Shown in pieces: positions 10,143-21,175 of a DNA stretch of 64,000 nucleotides. The translations under genes and the position numbers were made by a program. Origin of the DNA: Undaria pinnatifida. Its lineage: Eukaryota; Sar; Phaeophyceae; Laminariales; Alariaceae. Under the pieces are notes generated by a model, which had not been told where the DNA came from, made no database searches, and worked only from the letters and a program-made list of their open reading frames with translations. The stretch covers positions 8,621,632-8,685,631 of the forward strand of contig JABAKD010000028.1 of assembly GCA_012845835.1 (NCBI GenBank), written 5' to 3'. Within the stretch, counting starts at the first letter, position 1; the number at the start of each line of letters is the position of its first letter.

Positions 10143-10959
10143 TGATCCACCCGCCGGGGCCGGAACCTTCTTCTGCAACGCTGGCATCCACAGAGCAGCG
10201 GCGGGGCTGTGAGGGTAGCCCGAGCCACTCCGTCGAAAGATCAAGGGGTCATTCCTGGTGGATATATTTCTCTGGGGCTACTAGCCACGCAGTGCGCACG
10301 CCCGCGCCCTTATCGGGTTGGCGCGCAACAGGAGGTGTTGGCGTCGTTATGATCTTGGCGGAAGAAGAGAGCAGCAACCGGGATCACCCTGAGTATCCCG
10401 ACAGCGATGATGGCCTGAACACGGGCATCACCACCGAAGCCATCATGAACAGCGCTCCTGCAAAGGCAGGATCTCGCCCGCCCTGCTGTTTTCAATTTCA
10501 GAAGACACCAGCTCGAGCGCCACACCGAGCAACGCCTCCATGCCACGCGGTTCACACGCCGTCGCCTACACTCGCTTCCACGGTACGGTCGACAAGAGGG
10601 AGGTGGAGACGCTGTGCGAGAAGCCACAGCCATCCCATTGAGAGACCCGGGGGGCGTTCATGGTGGATATCCTTCAACGGCATCACTAGCCACGCAGCAG
10701 ACACGACTGTCTCCTTGTCGAGTTCGCTTTTAACAGGCGGTGTCAGCGCCAATGTTACGGAAAGGAATACCAGCGACGATCGGCCTGCATCTCCTGTTAA
10801 CGATGCCGACAAACACGTTCGCAATACTGACGAGTTAATCCTCTACAGCGCTGCCGTGAGGGCAGCATCGTTCCTGGAGCGGATACGACTATCCGCTGAG
10901 CACGACAAAGGCAGCTCTAGCAGTATCACCGTCTGTTCGAGTGGCGACAGATCACCAGC
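10143..10959 (+). CDS. Exon E5, copy 1 (phase 1 to 2)
   Basis: I take the acceptor CCCGCAG because it is in phase with E4's stronger donor; AAGCAG, giving a start at 10,111, is the alternative. The exon leaves in phase 2 at CCAGC followed by GTGAGT. It contains an internal duplication of about 105 residues: TLAST, SWWIYFSG and TSHA in the first half recur as TLAST, SWWISFNG and TSHA in the second. The segment CEGSPS aligns with HEGSLSP of E3 and HEGSASP of E7, placing E5 in the 1-to-2 class. It differs from copy 2 at only a dozen or so residues. No domain family recognised. Confidence 0.68.
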
Positions 10960-11673
10960 GTGAGTGGTCGGCCGTTTACCGTGGACCACGTGCGTGGCTT
11001 TATTCAATATTTTCGTTGCTCGCCCTAGTTTCTTCTGATTTTGAAGCAGCGAGCTACAGAGTCCTGCCGACGACGGAACGTACTAGTTGTGTGGCAAAAG
11101 TAGCCACGTGCTTCAGAGATACAGCTTTATAGCGTACCAGTATACACTAAGACTTTCCGACCTTACTTCGACAACACTTCAATGATACAGCAACGCCATG
11201 ATCTCAAAAACATTCCTAGCTGGAAGTGTATACACCCACTCACATGTGCCGCATGCTACGCAATATCCATCTCGGAATCTGTCCAAGTGGGGGTATTGAA
11301 ACAAACCAAGTTTTTTTCCTAAACACGTAGCGGCACGAGTAATCGGAAGATTGTATCGGAATGCATACCCAAACAATTCTAAATAACGCCAGGTAAGAAC
11401 AGAAGTATATCACCGGAGCCTAGGGCTTTGTCGGCTTTAAGAAACTCTTGTTATGCGAGGAGAAAACAAAGAAACAAACTACCTCGCTCAAGGTGCACAT
11501 CGAACGTTTAGCCTGCTACAAAGCATGTACCATACCACAACACAAGTATGTGTCCCCCGTCGAGATGTCATTGCTAGCTACCTGTGAAGCTATTGGAGCA
11601 AGTTGTTGAGCTATGTTTAACATCTAACTCATTCTCATAACCATCTCGGTCTGTCACTATCTCGGCAATCTAG
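10960..11673 (+). other. Intron E5-E6, copy 1
   Basis: GTGAGT donor and CAATCTAG acceptor. It is nearly identical to 60,129-60,839 in copy 2. No gene or element is visible. Confidence 0.7.
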
Positions 11674-12284
11674 GTCAACCTCAACGGGGCTAATCGCCGA
11701 GACCAGCATCGGACTAGATGGGGGCTCCGATTCCTTGCGCACAGGTACAAAGTCTGACCACCTCCCAGTCCTCGACTTGGTCGACATTGAGTCGTCCGCC
11801 TCCTCAGGAGAGGATGACACTTCCTCTTGTCCGTTGTGCAATGAAGTCTCCGAGGCTGCGCCTACGCCGTTGGCATGCGCCAAGAACCTCATCTCTGTAG
11901 ATAGGTCACACGGAGATTCGGTACAGCGTTCCCCAGTTGGGCCTATCAGTGACGGCGGTGTTCGCTCGACGGAACGTCAGCATTCTGCCTTGTCCCTTGC
12001 AACGCGAACATCACCGCTCCTCGATGAGCGTCACACCATCCAACTTGCGGTGGGCGAGACGGTGCCGGTCGTGGTGCGCCGGGAAAGGGCCACTGGAGGA
12101 GTTGGTGGCCAGCAGCCCATTACCGGGGACGCGGCGATATCGCTCGACCAGGCGATTGTATGGCCATCCAGTACTTCAACACACACAAATGTGGCAACGG
12201 GAATGGCGGACGAAAGTCAAGTATACGGAGGGGGGCAGCTTATCGGGCTCAACGGTGATGTCATCCTTGGTGCAAGCCCTCTAG
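11674..12284 (+). CDS. Exon E6, copy 1 (phase 2 to 1)
   Basis: The single base after the acceptor completes the Ala codon left by E5, and the exon leaves in phase 1 at CTCTAG followed by GTATGT. The length is the same as in copy 2 (611). The protein segment begins with acidic Ser-rich sequence (IESSASSGEDDTSS) and contains LDQAIVWP, matching LAQAIVCP of E2; both exons are 2-to-1. No domain is recognised. In this copy the following intron has been expanded from about 305 bases to over 9 kb by a retroelement on the opposite strand. Confidence 0.72.
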
Positions 12285-12404
12285 GTATGTAGGGCCGTCA
12301 CATCATAACAACACCCTTCACCCTCCATTCTATATCTAATGTGGTCACCCGTGAGAAAGCCTTCCGTAGATAGTTTTCACGCGGTGGAGATGTTCCTGTG
12401 TGGT

Positions 12405-12638
12405 TTATTGTATATCTCTCGAATTGCATTGTCATTATCGTTTCCTGAGTCGTGGGAGATAGAGGTTCCTCCCCTCGGCCAGATACCTGTATCGCAGCTT
12501 CCTGCGATACCCTGAGTATCTCGACCACCCTATTTTACTGTCTCTCTCCCTACTATGATACCGGCCGGGTTCCTAACTAGTACGGCCTACAGTTGTCTCG
12601 GATGACCAAGCCTCCGAATGGTACGGTACCATTCGACT
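12405..12638 (-). repeat. Outer 234-bp split direct repeat of the DIRS element
   Basis: It matches 13,053-13,286 with about one difference. It is the distal (3') end of the element. Confidence 0.92.
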
Positions 12639-12760
12639 CCTCCAATCTAACTCAAGTAAACCATAACGGAAAAAAAAAAAAAAAAACATCCATAACCCCA
12701 GCTACTCTTGCCTCCCCCCCCCCCCCTTCGAAAGAAAAAAAAATTGGGAGGGTGGGGCGG

Positions 12761-13052
12761 CAGAAAAGAAGGCACAAATACCTGGCTTGGATGGCCAAAC
12801 CAGCGACTACCTCACGTCTGCCCGTGCTCGTCACAGGACCTCGTGCTTGCTCGTGCCCGACGTGGGGATGCTGACCTACACGCGATGCCTTTCTCGAAAG
12901 GACTGCGTGCAGGCCCTTCCATCCCCCAAAACCAAACTTGCTCTATCCCAGTTCCCGATACAGACATGCCTCGGTATGTCTCCAATAAACCCTGCTTTGT
13001 CCGTTACTTCGTTTGCGGAGGCCGTTACTTCGTCTACGGACAAAACTACCCT
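12761..13052 (-). repeat. Internal 292-bp split direct repeat of the DIRS element
   Basis: It matches 21,176-21,467 with no difference that I noticed. It abuts the internal 234-bp repeat, giving the joined block used as template for circle closure in this family. Confidence 0.92.
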
Positions 13053-13286
13053 TTATTGTATATCTCTCGAATTGCATTGTCATTATCGTTTCCTGAGTCG
13101 TGGGAGAGAGAGGTTCCTCCCCTCGGCCAGATACCTGTATCGCAGCTTCCTGCGATACCCTGAGTATCTCGACCACCCTATTTTACTGTCTCTCTCCCTA
13201 CTATGATACCGGCCGGGTTCCTAACTAGTACGGCCTACAGTTGTCTCGGATGACCAAGCCTCCGAATGGTACGGTACCATTCGACT
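13053..13286 (-). repeat. Internal 234-bp split direct repeat of the DIRS element
   Basis: It matches 12,405-12,638 and lies just downstream of the recombinase gene in element orientation. Confidence 0.92.
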
Positions 13287-13333
13287 TTTCCAACACCGAG
13301 GTAATGTGAGACTACTGTTTCCCGTACTCTTAG

Positions 13334-14530
13334 TTATTTTCTACCCCATACTGTTCCTTCCCCCGGCTGTCTCTCCTTTGCCACCTTTGCCCTCGCAAGC
13401 TTACGTGACACCCTCGTGGAATCGTCTATGTTATTACGCGTGTACGCCTTGTACGCGTCGGACCTCCACCTCCCCTCTCTCTGGATCACTCGTTCCGATA
13501 TGTCTCCCCCCGCCGCAAGCGTGGTCGCTCCTCCGATACGCAACGAGTGCAGGGCGAACTCATCGGGATTCCGACCTGACTTCGCCACCACCTCCTTGAT
13601 TGCTCGTAAGGCACGGCCATATCTAACCACTCTTACGGCCTTGCCACATCGATACGAGGCAAGGGGGGCGTGGTCGGGCAAACCAGGGAAACATGACATC
13701 AACTCCAACATAAGGGCAACGGCCCCGCCGTCTGCCCTAAAGGACGACCTCGGCCCGCGCACCTCGCTTCGAGTCCGCGCGAGCACACTTCCGACCTGTC
13801 CCTGATCACTCTTATGCCCCTTAAACCGCACCTCTACCTTGTCGGACTGTTGCCCCCGCGTGTTACCCAACTGTGTGCCGTTGGCGAAAAACGCCACGTC
13901 ACCCCGCGTCAGGCAGTGCACAGGGTGCACCGCCCCCGAATCCGCGGCGAACATTTCGTCCGATCGCGTCAGCAGGGAGTAACTCAGACACAAACACAAC
14001 CACAACACTTTCCCCTCCGGGCCCCACGTGGGAATGAGGGTTTCCCCCGCGAGAAGCATACCAAAAGACACCGGTAAGCGTGCGCGGCGTGGCGTTCCTG
14101 CCGTCACGTGGGCCCGTGCAATACCTCTGAGCGCACACTGGACCACGGGAGCCGTGATCGGCAGCTCCACTCCTACCCTCAACCGGTGGAAGTACTGCAC
14201 CGCCGCAAATTTCCCGGAAATCGTATTCGCCAGGTTACCTTCCGACGCACAACACCACGATGCAAACTCGATCAACGCCCAGGCCTTAGAACTCTCCGAA
14301 TCACTCGACGCCAGAAACTCCTGACAACCCATCAACCTGCGAAACGTACTCCAAGATCGGCGACCAGACTCGTACGTACGCCGAGTCGAGCTCGCAACTG
14401 AGCCACCGACGTACTGGAGGCCAAGATGTCGGTACAGAGATCCGCCCCCGCTTCCCCCAGGTGCTGCTCCTGCCAATCGATGTCGGGACGTAGCGCGTGG
14501 AGGTTGGGGGCGATGGTGGGACGATCCCAC
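13334..14530 (-). CDS. DIRS tyrosine recombinase
   Basis: This frame encodes an integrase of the phage-type tyrosine recombinase family, which inserts the circular DNA copy of the element. In the 398-residue frame the expected catalytic set is visible: Arg at about 189 (LLTRS), the HSLRIGG block at about 328-334, and Tyr at about 363 (YKAYTRN). It overlaps the end of the RT/RNase H frame by about 200 bases in another frame, as is common in DIRS elements. The frame looks intact. The true start is uncertain because the N-terminal part overlaps the upstream gene. Confidence 0.88.
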   Translation of the reverse strand: MGSSHHRPQPPRATSRHRLAGAAPGGSGGGSLYRHLGLQYVGGSVASSTRRTYESGRRSWSTFRRLMGCQEFLASSDSESSKAWALIEFASWCCASEGNLANTISGKFAAVQYFHRLRVGVELPITAPVVQCALRGIARAHVTAGTPRRARLPVSFGMLLAGETLIPTWGPEGKVLWLCLCLSYSLLTRSDEMFAADSGAVHPVHCLTRGDVAFFANGTQLGNTRGQQSDKVEVRFKGHKSDQGQVGSVLARTRSEVRGPRSSFRADGGAVALMLELMSCFPGLPDHAPLASYRCGKAVRVVRYGRALRAIKEVVAKSGRNPDEFALHSLRIGGATTLAAGGDISERVIQREGRWRSDAYKAYTRNNIDDSTRVSRKLARAKVAKERQPGEGTVWGRK

Positions 14531-16506
14531 CGCGATATACCGTCCGCCAAAACATTCGCACTGCCACGCACGTGTTTGGCCCTAAAGCACCAGCCACTGC
14601 GCATTTCGAGGCAGCCGAGTATCCGCATTAGTGCGCCCGCCCTCGGCTCGCGTCCCCCCCGGCATCGATTGACCCAATGGACGGCCGACATATTGTCGCC
14701 CCGCATTAGGATACTCTCGCCGACATATTGGGGCGCAACCCTGGCCTCTACCGTAAACGCCCATGCCGTGACCACCATGGCCAGCAATTCCAACACGTTA
14801 ATAGACAAATCATCCCTCCCTTGTACATGTGACCGGAGGCGGTTCTGTGTGTCTTCATCGAAATTGATCCTCCACCACCGCCCCGTCTCCAAACAAAAGC
14901 CCCCCATCGCATCCCCTGAGGCGTCGCTGATGAGCGTGCGCGAATGGTGCTGCAAATAAAAACTCAGCAACGGGGCAGAGAGCGTGCTGCCCCCCCCCGT
15001 ACCCATCGCCTTCGCTACCATCAACCGCCAAAACGAAAGGTCGTCGTGGAACTCGCCCCCGAGGCGAACGTGCGAGCGACTCGACGACGCACGATCGCCC
15101 CCCCCCGGACCCCGGACTCTCTCGTGCCAGGCCTGTACGGGGAGCATGCCTAACTGATTAAGCATGCGCCGCACGAAAAACTTGCCCGGTCGCACTACTT
15201 CGCACACGTGCAAGAGCTTCCCCATCAAAGAACGCAACTCGGATTCCGGCGCGCTACGGCGCTCCCTTGGCCACCCCGCGAGCAACTCGCGAAGCTGGCC
15301 GAATTTTCCTTGCGGCAAAGAAATCGTCATCGCTACTGTATCGAGCTCCCATCCTAATACCTCGAGCCGCGTGTGCCACGAGGACACCTTCTCCGGTGCT
15401 AGCAAGGGCGGGTCACCCGCTTGTCGTTCACCGAGAAGGCGACCGTGGTCGGATCCCATGCTCTGGGACGCCCGCACGCACCGGTCCCCTACAGGGGAAC
15501 ACTGTGGCTCTACCAAAACTGCGTCATCGACGTACATTCGAGTAAAGAACGGCTTGGCTGCCCCCCCCCCATCCCCCGGAGGTACCAGGTACCCCGGAGG
15601 TAAGGGCACGGGGCATTCCCCTTCGGCAGGCTCACTCACCGTGACGTGACTCGTGACCGCCTGGCCAAAGGGGGTGACTACCGCGTTACGGAATGTTGTG
15701 TGGACGTGTGCGTGTTCAAGAGCGGCCGAAAACAAACACCAGAATCCCGGGCTATTCCGCCATCCAAACTGGAGGCGCCTATCGACTACGACCAGGTCGC
15801 GGAAGGCGTACCCGAACAGGGGGCAGTGAGCCCACTCGACGGGAATCTGCCGGAAGGCGTCCTTCACGTCCATCTTGCTCAGCAGGATGCGCGTGGGGGT
15901 GACCGACGGGCGACGCAGATGTAGAATACGCCAAATTATACCTCGTAATACGTGGCCTAGTTTACAAGGAGGGGCGGACGAAAAATCCGTGTCGGCGTTG
16001 ACGCCCGGCGCGGATGTCTCAAAGGTAAGGTCGTGAATGATTCGAATCTTCGAGGGGGACACCGTCACCCCTAAGGGTGACACACGGAGACCGGGAATAC
16101 GGTCGGCCGCGTCCCGCGGGAAGACGAATGCACGGCCGAGCCGCACGTCGTCCGCTATCTTACAGAGTATGTTTCCCTCGTACGGGATGATCGATCTATG
16201 ATTACCATACTGCAGGGCGGCACCCAAATCCCCTCCGCCGTCTACCGCTACCGGCACCCCGTGAGTGATTATTTTCACCAACAAGTCGATCTGCGGAAAA
16301 CGCTTAGTATACCCAAACCAGGCCGCCACCCGACCTGCATGAACGCGGGGAACGGGTAACTGATTTTCTAGGGCCATCATGCACGCGAACTCCCCCCCGT
16401 GGACCGCCAAAAAATGGGAATAATTGCTCGCTACTCGCTCTAGCGCCTGTTCTACCCCCCCGGTTCCAGCCACTGCCGTCAACTCATGTACCGACTCAAC
16501 ACACAC
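14332..16506 (-). CDS. DIRS reverse transcriptase and RNase H
   Basis: This 724-residue frame carries a reverse transcriptase core at about residues 120-340, with the KMDVKDAF block and the YVDD active site at about 325-328. An RNase H domain follows at about 523-660, with acidic residues in SDASGD, NVLELLA, RGDN and LADGISRW. The motif order and spacing are those of DIRS-type polymerases rather than of Ty3/gypsy. No protease or integrase of the DDE type is present. The frame appears intact. Confidence 0.9.
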   Translation of the reverse strand: MCVESVHELTAVAGTGGVEQALERVASNYSHFLAVHGGEFACMMALENQLPVPRVHAGRVAAWFGYTKRFPQIDLLVKIITHGVPVAVDGGGDLGAALQYGNHRSIIPYEGNILCKIADDVRLGRAFVFPRDAADRIPGLRVSPLGVTVSPSKIRIIHDLTFETSAPGVNADTDFSSAPPCKLGHVLRGIIWRILHLRRPSVTPTRILLSKMDVKDAFRQIPVEWAHCPLFGYAFRDLVVVDRRLQFGWRNSPGFWCLFSAALEHAHVHTTFRNAVVTPFGQAVTSHVTVSEPAEGECPVPLPPGYLVPPGDGGGAAKPFFTRMYVDDAVLVEPQCSPVGDRCVRASQSMGSDHGRLLGERQAGDPPLLAPEKVSSWHTRLEVLGWELDTVAMTISLPQGKFGQLRELLAGWPRERRSAPESELRSLMGKLLHVCEVVRPGKFFVRRMLNQLGMLPVQAWHERVRGPGGGDRASSSRSHVRLGGEFHDDLSFWRLMVAKAMGTGGGSTLSAPLLSFYLQHHSRTLISDASGDAMGGFCLETGRWWRINFDEDTQNRLRSHVQGRDDLSINVLELLAMVVTAWAFTVEARVAPQYVGESILMRGDNMSAVHWVNRCRGGREPRAGALMRILGCLEMRSGWCFRAKHVRGSANVLADGISRWDRPTIAPNLHALRPDIDWQEQHLGEAGADLCTDILASSTSVAQLRARLGVRTSLVADLGVRFAG

Positions 16507-16566
16507 GCGGACAAGTGCCAGCCCACCTGCCGTTGGCCCCGTCGTCGGGCGACGAGGCCCGTCTCC

Positions 16567-17904
16567 CTATCCGCGCCCGGAAGGCGTTGCCGCCAAGGCG
16601 ACAACACCCCGGGCGGCGGCACTCCCCCCCCCGCTGCTCCCGGAGGCACTGGATCCCCCGCCCGGTTTGGGGCGGCCGTCCCGTCCGCGCCCCGCTGGCG
16701 AAGGGCCACCTCCTCCGCCGGTACGGCCGTTGTCGTTGCTTGCTCGTCCGCTGGTCCCGCCGCGGCCGTTGCTCGGCCGGTACTTCTTGTTGGCGGGGTG
16801 GGCGTACACGCATTTTTCGCCGAACCGACACCCCCGTGCCTCCGTCCACGCGTAACAGTCGCCGAACCCGTTGCCCCTCCCCGAGGTCTGGCGGTCGCGC
16901 TTCTCCGTGCGTCCCGCTCCCGCCGTCGGGGACGCCGCGGCGCCTAGGAGCCCCCCCCCACGTATATAGTTGGTGAGCGCCGGCCACGTCGGGACCACCA
17001 CGCCTGGCATGTTCTCGATCGCCGGGGGTGCGGCCTTCGCGACGGCCACCGCCGCGGTGAAGAGGCGCTGGCAGTACTCCTTCATGTCGGCGTCGACCAG
17101 GGTAGCCATGAGCGCCTTGTTCTCCGGCAGGACGGCCTTGAGCCGGTGCTTCCGGCAGTGGATCCGAAGGAGGGAGAGACCCTCCCGGAGTCCGTCCCCC
17201 AGCATGCTGAGCCTGTCCGCGCCGTCCTCCGAACACACCCCGTTCCCCACGACCGCCAGAATGGCGTCGACCATGATCTCCAGCTGCTCCGGCATGAACA
17301 TGTTCGCGGCCAGCCGGGGGGTGTCACCCTCGGCCATGTACGCCCCGACGCGGAACCCGGTGAAGGTGTTCAGCTGGTTGGTCGTTTCATCCGACGCGAG
17401 CGCCACGTCCCCCAGCAAGGCCTGCATCTCCGCCCGCTTCAGGTTGTACACCGCCGGTTTTTCGCCGATGGTGATCCACACCTTACGGACGCCGAGGATG
17501 CGCCACGCCGCGAAAAACTCCTTCTCGTCGGCTCGCCTCCCCGTCGGAGGAAGCTCGTCTGCCTGGGCACCCGGCTGCTGGTACCCCGCGATGGAGAGCT
17601 GCATCTGCTCGCACATGTCGATAGCGGCCTCCCGGTCGCCAGCCATGGCGGCGACCTCCTCCTGCGTCGCGGAGAGTTGCTCGTGGAGTGCACGGAGTTC
17701 CTCCCGCAGCTCGCCGACCGCCGCCGCCAGCCCGTCCGAGTCGCGATCAGTTTGGATCTGACGAATAAGCTCGGCCAGCGACGCGAGCGACACTCGCGCA
17801 GTAGGTGCCGGCGGCGGCGGCCCGCTCCTCGCGGCCGAGGCGTTGCCGCCCCTGCCCGTTGCCCCCGACCCCCGCCGACCGCCGTTCCTCGTTGCCGACG
17901 GCAT
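16567..17904 (-). CDS. DIRS gag-like protein with a CCCH zinc finger
   Basis: The likely start is the ATG at 17,904; the frame is open further upstream without support. The protein of about 445 residues has a predicted coiled-coil stretch near the N-terminus (ELREELRALHEQLSATQEE) and ends in a Gly/Arg/Ser-rich basic tail. Near residues 350-370 there is a zinc finger with spacing C-x8-C-x5-C-x3-H (from CYAWTEARGC to CVYAH). That is the CCCH type usual in RNA-processing proteins, rather than the CCHC knuckle common in gag proteins. Position and composition argue for the nucleic-acid-binding gag role. Confidence 0.78.
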   Translation of the reverse strand: MPSATRNGGRRGSGATGRGGNASAARSGPPPPAPTARVSLASLAELIRQIQTDRDSDGLAAAVGELREELRALHEQLSATQEEVAAMAGDREAAIDMCEQMQLSIAGYQQPGAQADELPPTGRRADEKEFFAAWRILGVRKVWITIGEKPAVYNLKRAEMQALLGDVALASDETTNQLNTFTGFRVGAYMAEGDTPRLAANMFMPEQLEIMVDAILAVVGNGVCSEDGADRLSMLGDGLREGLSLLRIHCRKHRLKAVLPENKALMATLVDADMKEYCQRLFTAAVAVAKAAPPAIENMPGVVVPTWPALTNYIRGGGLLGAAASPTAGAGRTEKRDRQTSGRGNGFGDCYAWTEARGCRFGEKCVYAHPANKKYRPSNGRGGTSGRASNDNGRTGGGGGPSPAGRGRDGRPKPGGGSSASGSSGGGSAAARGVVALAATPSGRG

Positions 17905-20900
17905 CTGGTTGCGCCACTGCGTATCCGTAAAGGCGGGGCGAGGGTTTGGGGTAAGCAAGGAGTGGGGGGGGGGGAGAGAGGGCGGGGTCATTATTGGTGA
18001 AAATATACATATTTCACCAGCGGGGGTTGGCCGAGGTCTGTCTTCCCCGACCCTGTGCCTCCCCCCCGCCCCCCCTGCCACCCACACGTGGGTGTGACCT
18101 CTACCACACAGCCCCTGGGCGGGTACCTCAGAGCACGTGGGCGTCGCACACGACGCCAAGAACAAAAACGTGGAGACTGTTGGGGGGGCGTAGCAGCGTT
18201 GTGGGGCCCCCCCCCCCCCCCATGCCTACAACCCCTTATTGAGATAGTTGCTTCTGTCTAGGCCGCCGCCCTGTCCCGAATGTGCTTATCAGACGGGGCG
18301 CACGGCCCCACGCCGATCGACGTGGGTTGTGCGTCCCGTGGCGAGGGATAATCCCCCCCGCCCAACACGAATTCGGGAAACAGGGACGGCTACGGCAGAA
18401 GGCGGTTACCTCGCAAGGCGTTGCGTATGAGTATGTCTTTCTCGGTCAGTGTCTATGTTATGCGCTCGGTTCCCCCATTATACGTGCTGTGTGATGGTAT
18501 ATATATACTATACGTGTATATATTTATTTATTCTGGGGTTGGGTTCCCCCCCCCCAACAGTCGCACGTCGACCCCCCACCGTATGTGTCGCAGATTACCA
18601 GGATCCCAGCTCTCATGTGTGGGGTTGGTAACCTGAGCAGCGTCTCGACGCCCCCGTTAACGCCACGTGGGGCACCCGAACACTCATCGGGTGCCGTTTT
18701 TTCTGCTTCTCGGTGCTGTCGTTGCTTTTGGGAAATTGCCACACGTAACCCAGTAACGAACCTAATTAGCGATAAAACAGGGGGTCACTCCCGACCGTCT
18801 GTCATATGTCCTGCTCTGCACTGTGTCGTACGCCGGTATGTTTTCCATCGTGCGTTCCCGCACGTGCCAGATGGTACAACTCCCTCGAGCCATACCGCTC
18901 GCTGTCTAAATCAGACCAATCGATGCGATATACATATATATATAAGGTGGACTACCCGGGCCCTCGCCTTTTTCTGTTTATTTTTCTCTTTGCGCAGGTG
19001 GTCGTACCGGTATGTTTTCATCGTGCGTTTCCACCCTGGTCGGGACGGGGGGGGGGGAGGGGGGGGGGGGGCGTCCCCCCCCCCCCCCCCCTCCCCCTCG
19101 AGCGGTGGTGCCCGCTGTCTCCACAGCGAACCCGCTCCTCGCTGTCTCCACAGCCAACAACTCACGGGCGTTCATGCATCAAGTGTTTTCATCGTGCATT
19201 CCAGCCCAGCTCAAGCCGGAGGGAGTCGTTAATTTTCACTCCCTCTCGGGCAGTAGCGCCCGCCGTTTTTCACCGCGGGCCTGCCCCCCCCCACTGTCTC
19301 CACAGCGGGCGGCTCGTGCGTAATAAGGAAATAATTAAAAAAACGGGGAAAACTTATAGGGGGATATAGGCCACGGGCCCCCCCCTTTTTTCCTTCTCTT
19401 TCTTTCCTCTACGCAGGTGGTCGTAACGATATGTTTTCATCGTGCGTTTCCACCTGGGTCGCGAAGGGGGGTGGAAACGCCCCCCCCCCCCCTCGCGCAG
19501 AAGCACCCGCTGTCTCCACAGCGAGCCTGCTCCCTGCTGTCTCCACAGCAAGCAACACCGTGTCGATCGTGCATCGATATGTTTTCATCGCACGCAGTAC
19601 TGTCTCCGCAGCCGACCGACTCAAATTGATTCTAGCTGCAATGTTTCGACATGTTTCCATGGTTATCATGCACAGGGCTTGTAGCCAGACCGTATGTATC
19701 CTAAATAAGGACATAATTAAAAGACGGGGAAGAAAAAAGAAAGAAAAGCTATAGGGAAATATAGGCCACAGCCCACCCCCCCCATTTTTTTCTCTTTCCT
19801 TCCTCTCCGCAGGTGGTCGTATCGATATGTTTTCATCGTGCGTTTCCACCTGGGTCGCGGGGGTGGGAACGGGTCCCCCCCCCTCGAGCAGAAGCACCCG
19901 CTGTCTCCACAGCGAGCCTGCTCCCTGCCGTCTCCACAGCAAGCAACACCGTGTCGGTCGTGCATCGATATGTTTTCATCGCACACGGTAGTACTGTCTC
20001 CACAGCGAGCCGACGCAAATTATTCTAGCGGCAGTACTTCGGCATTTCCATGAGTGTCCTGCACAGGGCTTGTAGCAGGGCTGTATGTATGCTGTCTCTA
20101 CAGCAAGCCACACCGTGTCGGTCGTGCGTCGATAAGTTTTCATCGCGCACAGTACTGCTGTCTCCGCGGCGGACCGACGCAAATTATTATAGCGGCAATA
20201 CTGCGGCATTTTTCCCATGAGTATCGTGCTCAGGGCTTGTAGGAGGACTGTATGTATGCTGTCTCTACCGCTAGCCACACCGTGTCGGTCGTGCGTCGAT
20301 AAGTTTTCATCGCGCACAGTACTGTTGTCTCCACAGCGGACCGACGCAAATTATTATAGCGGCAATACTGCGGCATTTTCCCATGAGTATCGTGCTCAGG
20401 GCTTGTAGGAGGACTGTATGTATGCTGTCTCTACAGCAAGCCACCCCGTGTCGGTCGTGCGTCGATAAGTTTTCATCGCACACAGTACTGCTGTCTCCAC
20501 AGAGGACCGACTCGACATTATTATAGCGGCAATATTCCGTCAGTATCATGCCCCGGGCTGTAGCAAGACTGCATGTATCCCAGTTATTCTGGCTGCAATA
20601 AATCGACCTGTTTCCATGAGTATCATGTACGAACGTACGTACTCGTATGTATGCATTTCTCTGTCTCGTTTCCATATACATCCGCGACCACACGCGGCAA
20701 GGCAAAGGAACGCCACGGTTAACAAACCACCCTTTCATTGGGTCGTACTCACACACACGCACTCACAGCGGCCGTATTTCTAATAAAACTGGCTGTACCG
20801 GCATCCTGGGGCCTCCCCAGCCTCAGCTGGGTGGTGTTAGATGTACTCGTGTAATGTGCATAAACCAATATGTCTCCATCGTACACTGCCGGCGGCTTTT

Positions 20901-21175
20901 TCTTTTTTTCCTTTTTCTTTTTCCCTCTCTCTCATCAACGGCCCGCCTCCCGTTACTGGGGCGCGGGCGCCGCTCCCACTCAGCGTCTCTTCGCCTATCG
21001 TTAGATAACACCCTATCGTCAGTCGGCAATCCCTACGCATCCACACATACCGTGTTGTTTCTGGGACTCGCTGGTTCCAGTCCTTGCAGCGGGTCTCTCC
21101 TGTTCGTGTCGCGTCAGCTCGCTCCCCACGTTCAGCTCGTTGTCCAGCGAAGGGGCCGGAGCAGAACAGAAGGCA
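17905..21175 (-). repeat. Leader region of the DIRS element with complex tandem repeats
   Basis: The 3.3 kb between the gag start and the outer repeat holds no convincing gene. From about 18,990 to 20,510 it contains two interleaved repeat families. One begins with CAGGTGGTCGTA and occurs at about 18,995, 19,414 and 19,811. The other has units of about 165 bases containing GTGTCGGTCGTGC, from about 19,550 to 20,500. Both are studded with about 15 copies of the short palindrome GCTGTCTCCACAGC or close variants. Homopolymer C and G runs are frequent. Confidence 0.8.

Noticed and set aside
14426-17761. Plus-strand frames of 150-280 codons inside the DIRS body
   Set aside because: They are opposite-strand shadows of the gag and RT/RNase H frames, favoured by the high GC content.
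19000-20760. CRISPR-like spaced repeats
   Set aside because: The short palindromes are unevenly spaced within longer tandem units in a eukaryotic retroelement leader; there are no constant repeat and spacer lengths and no cas genes.
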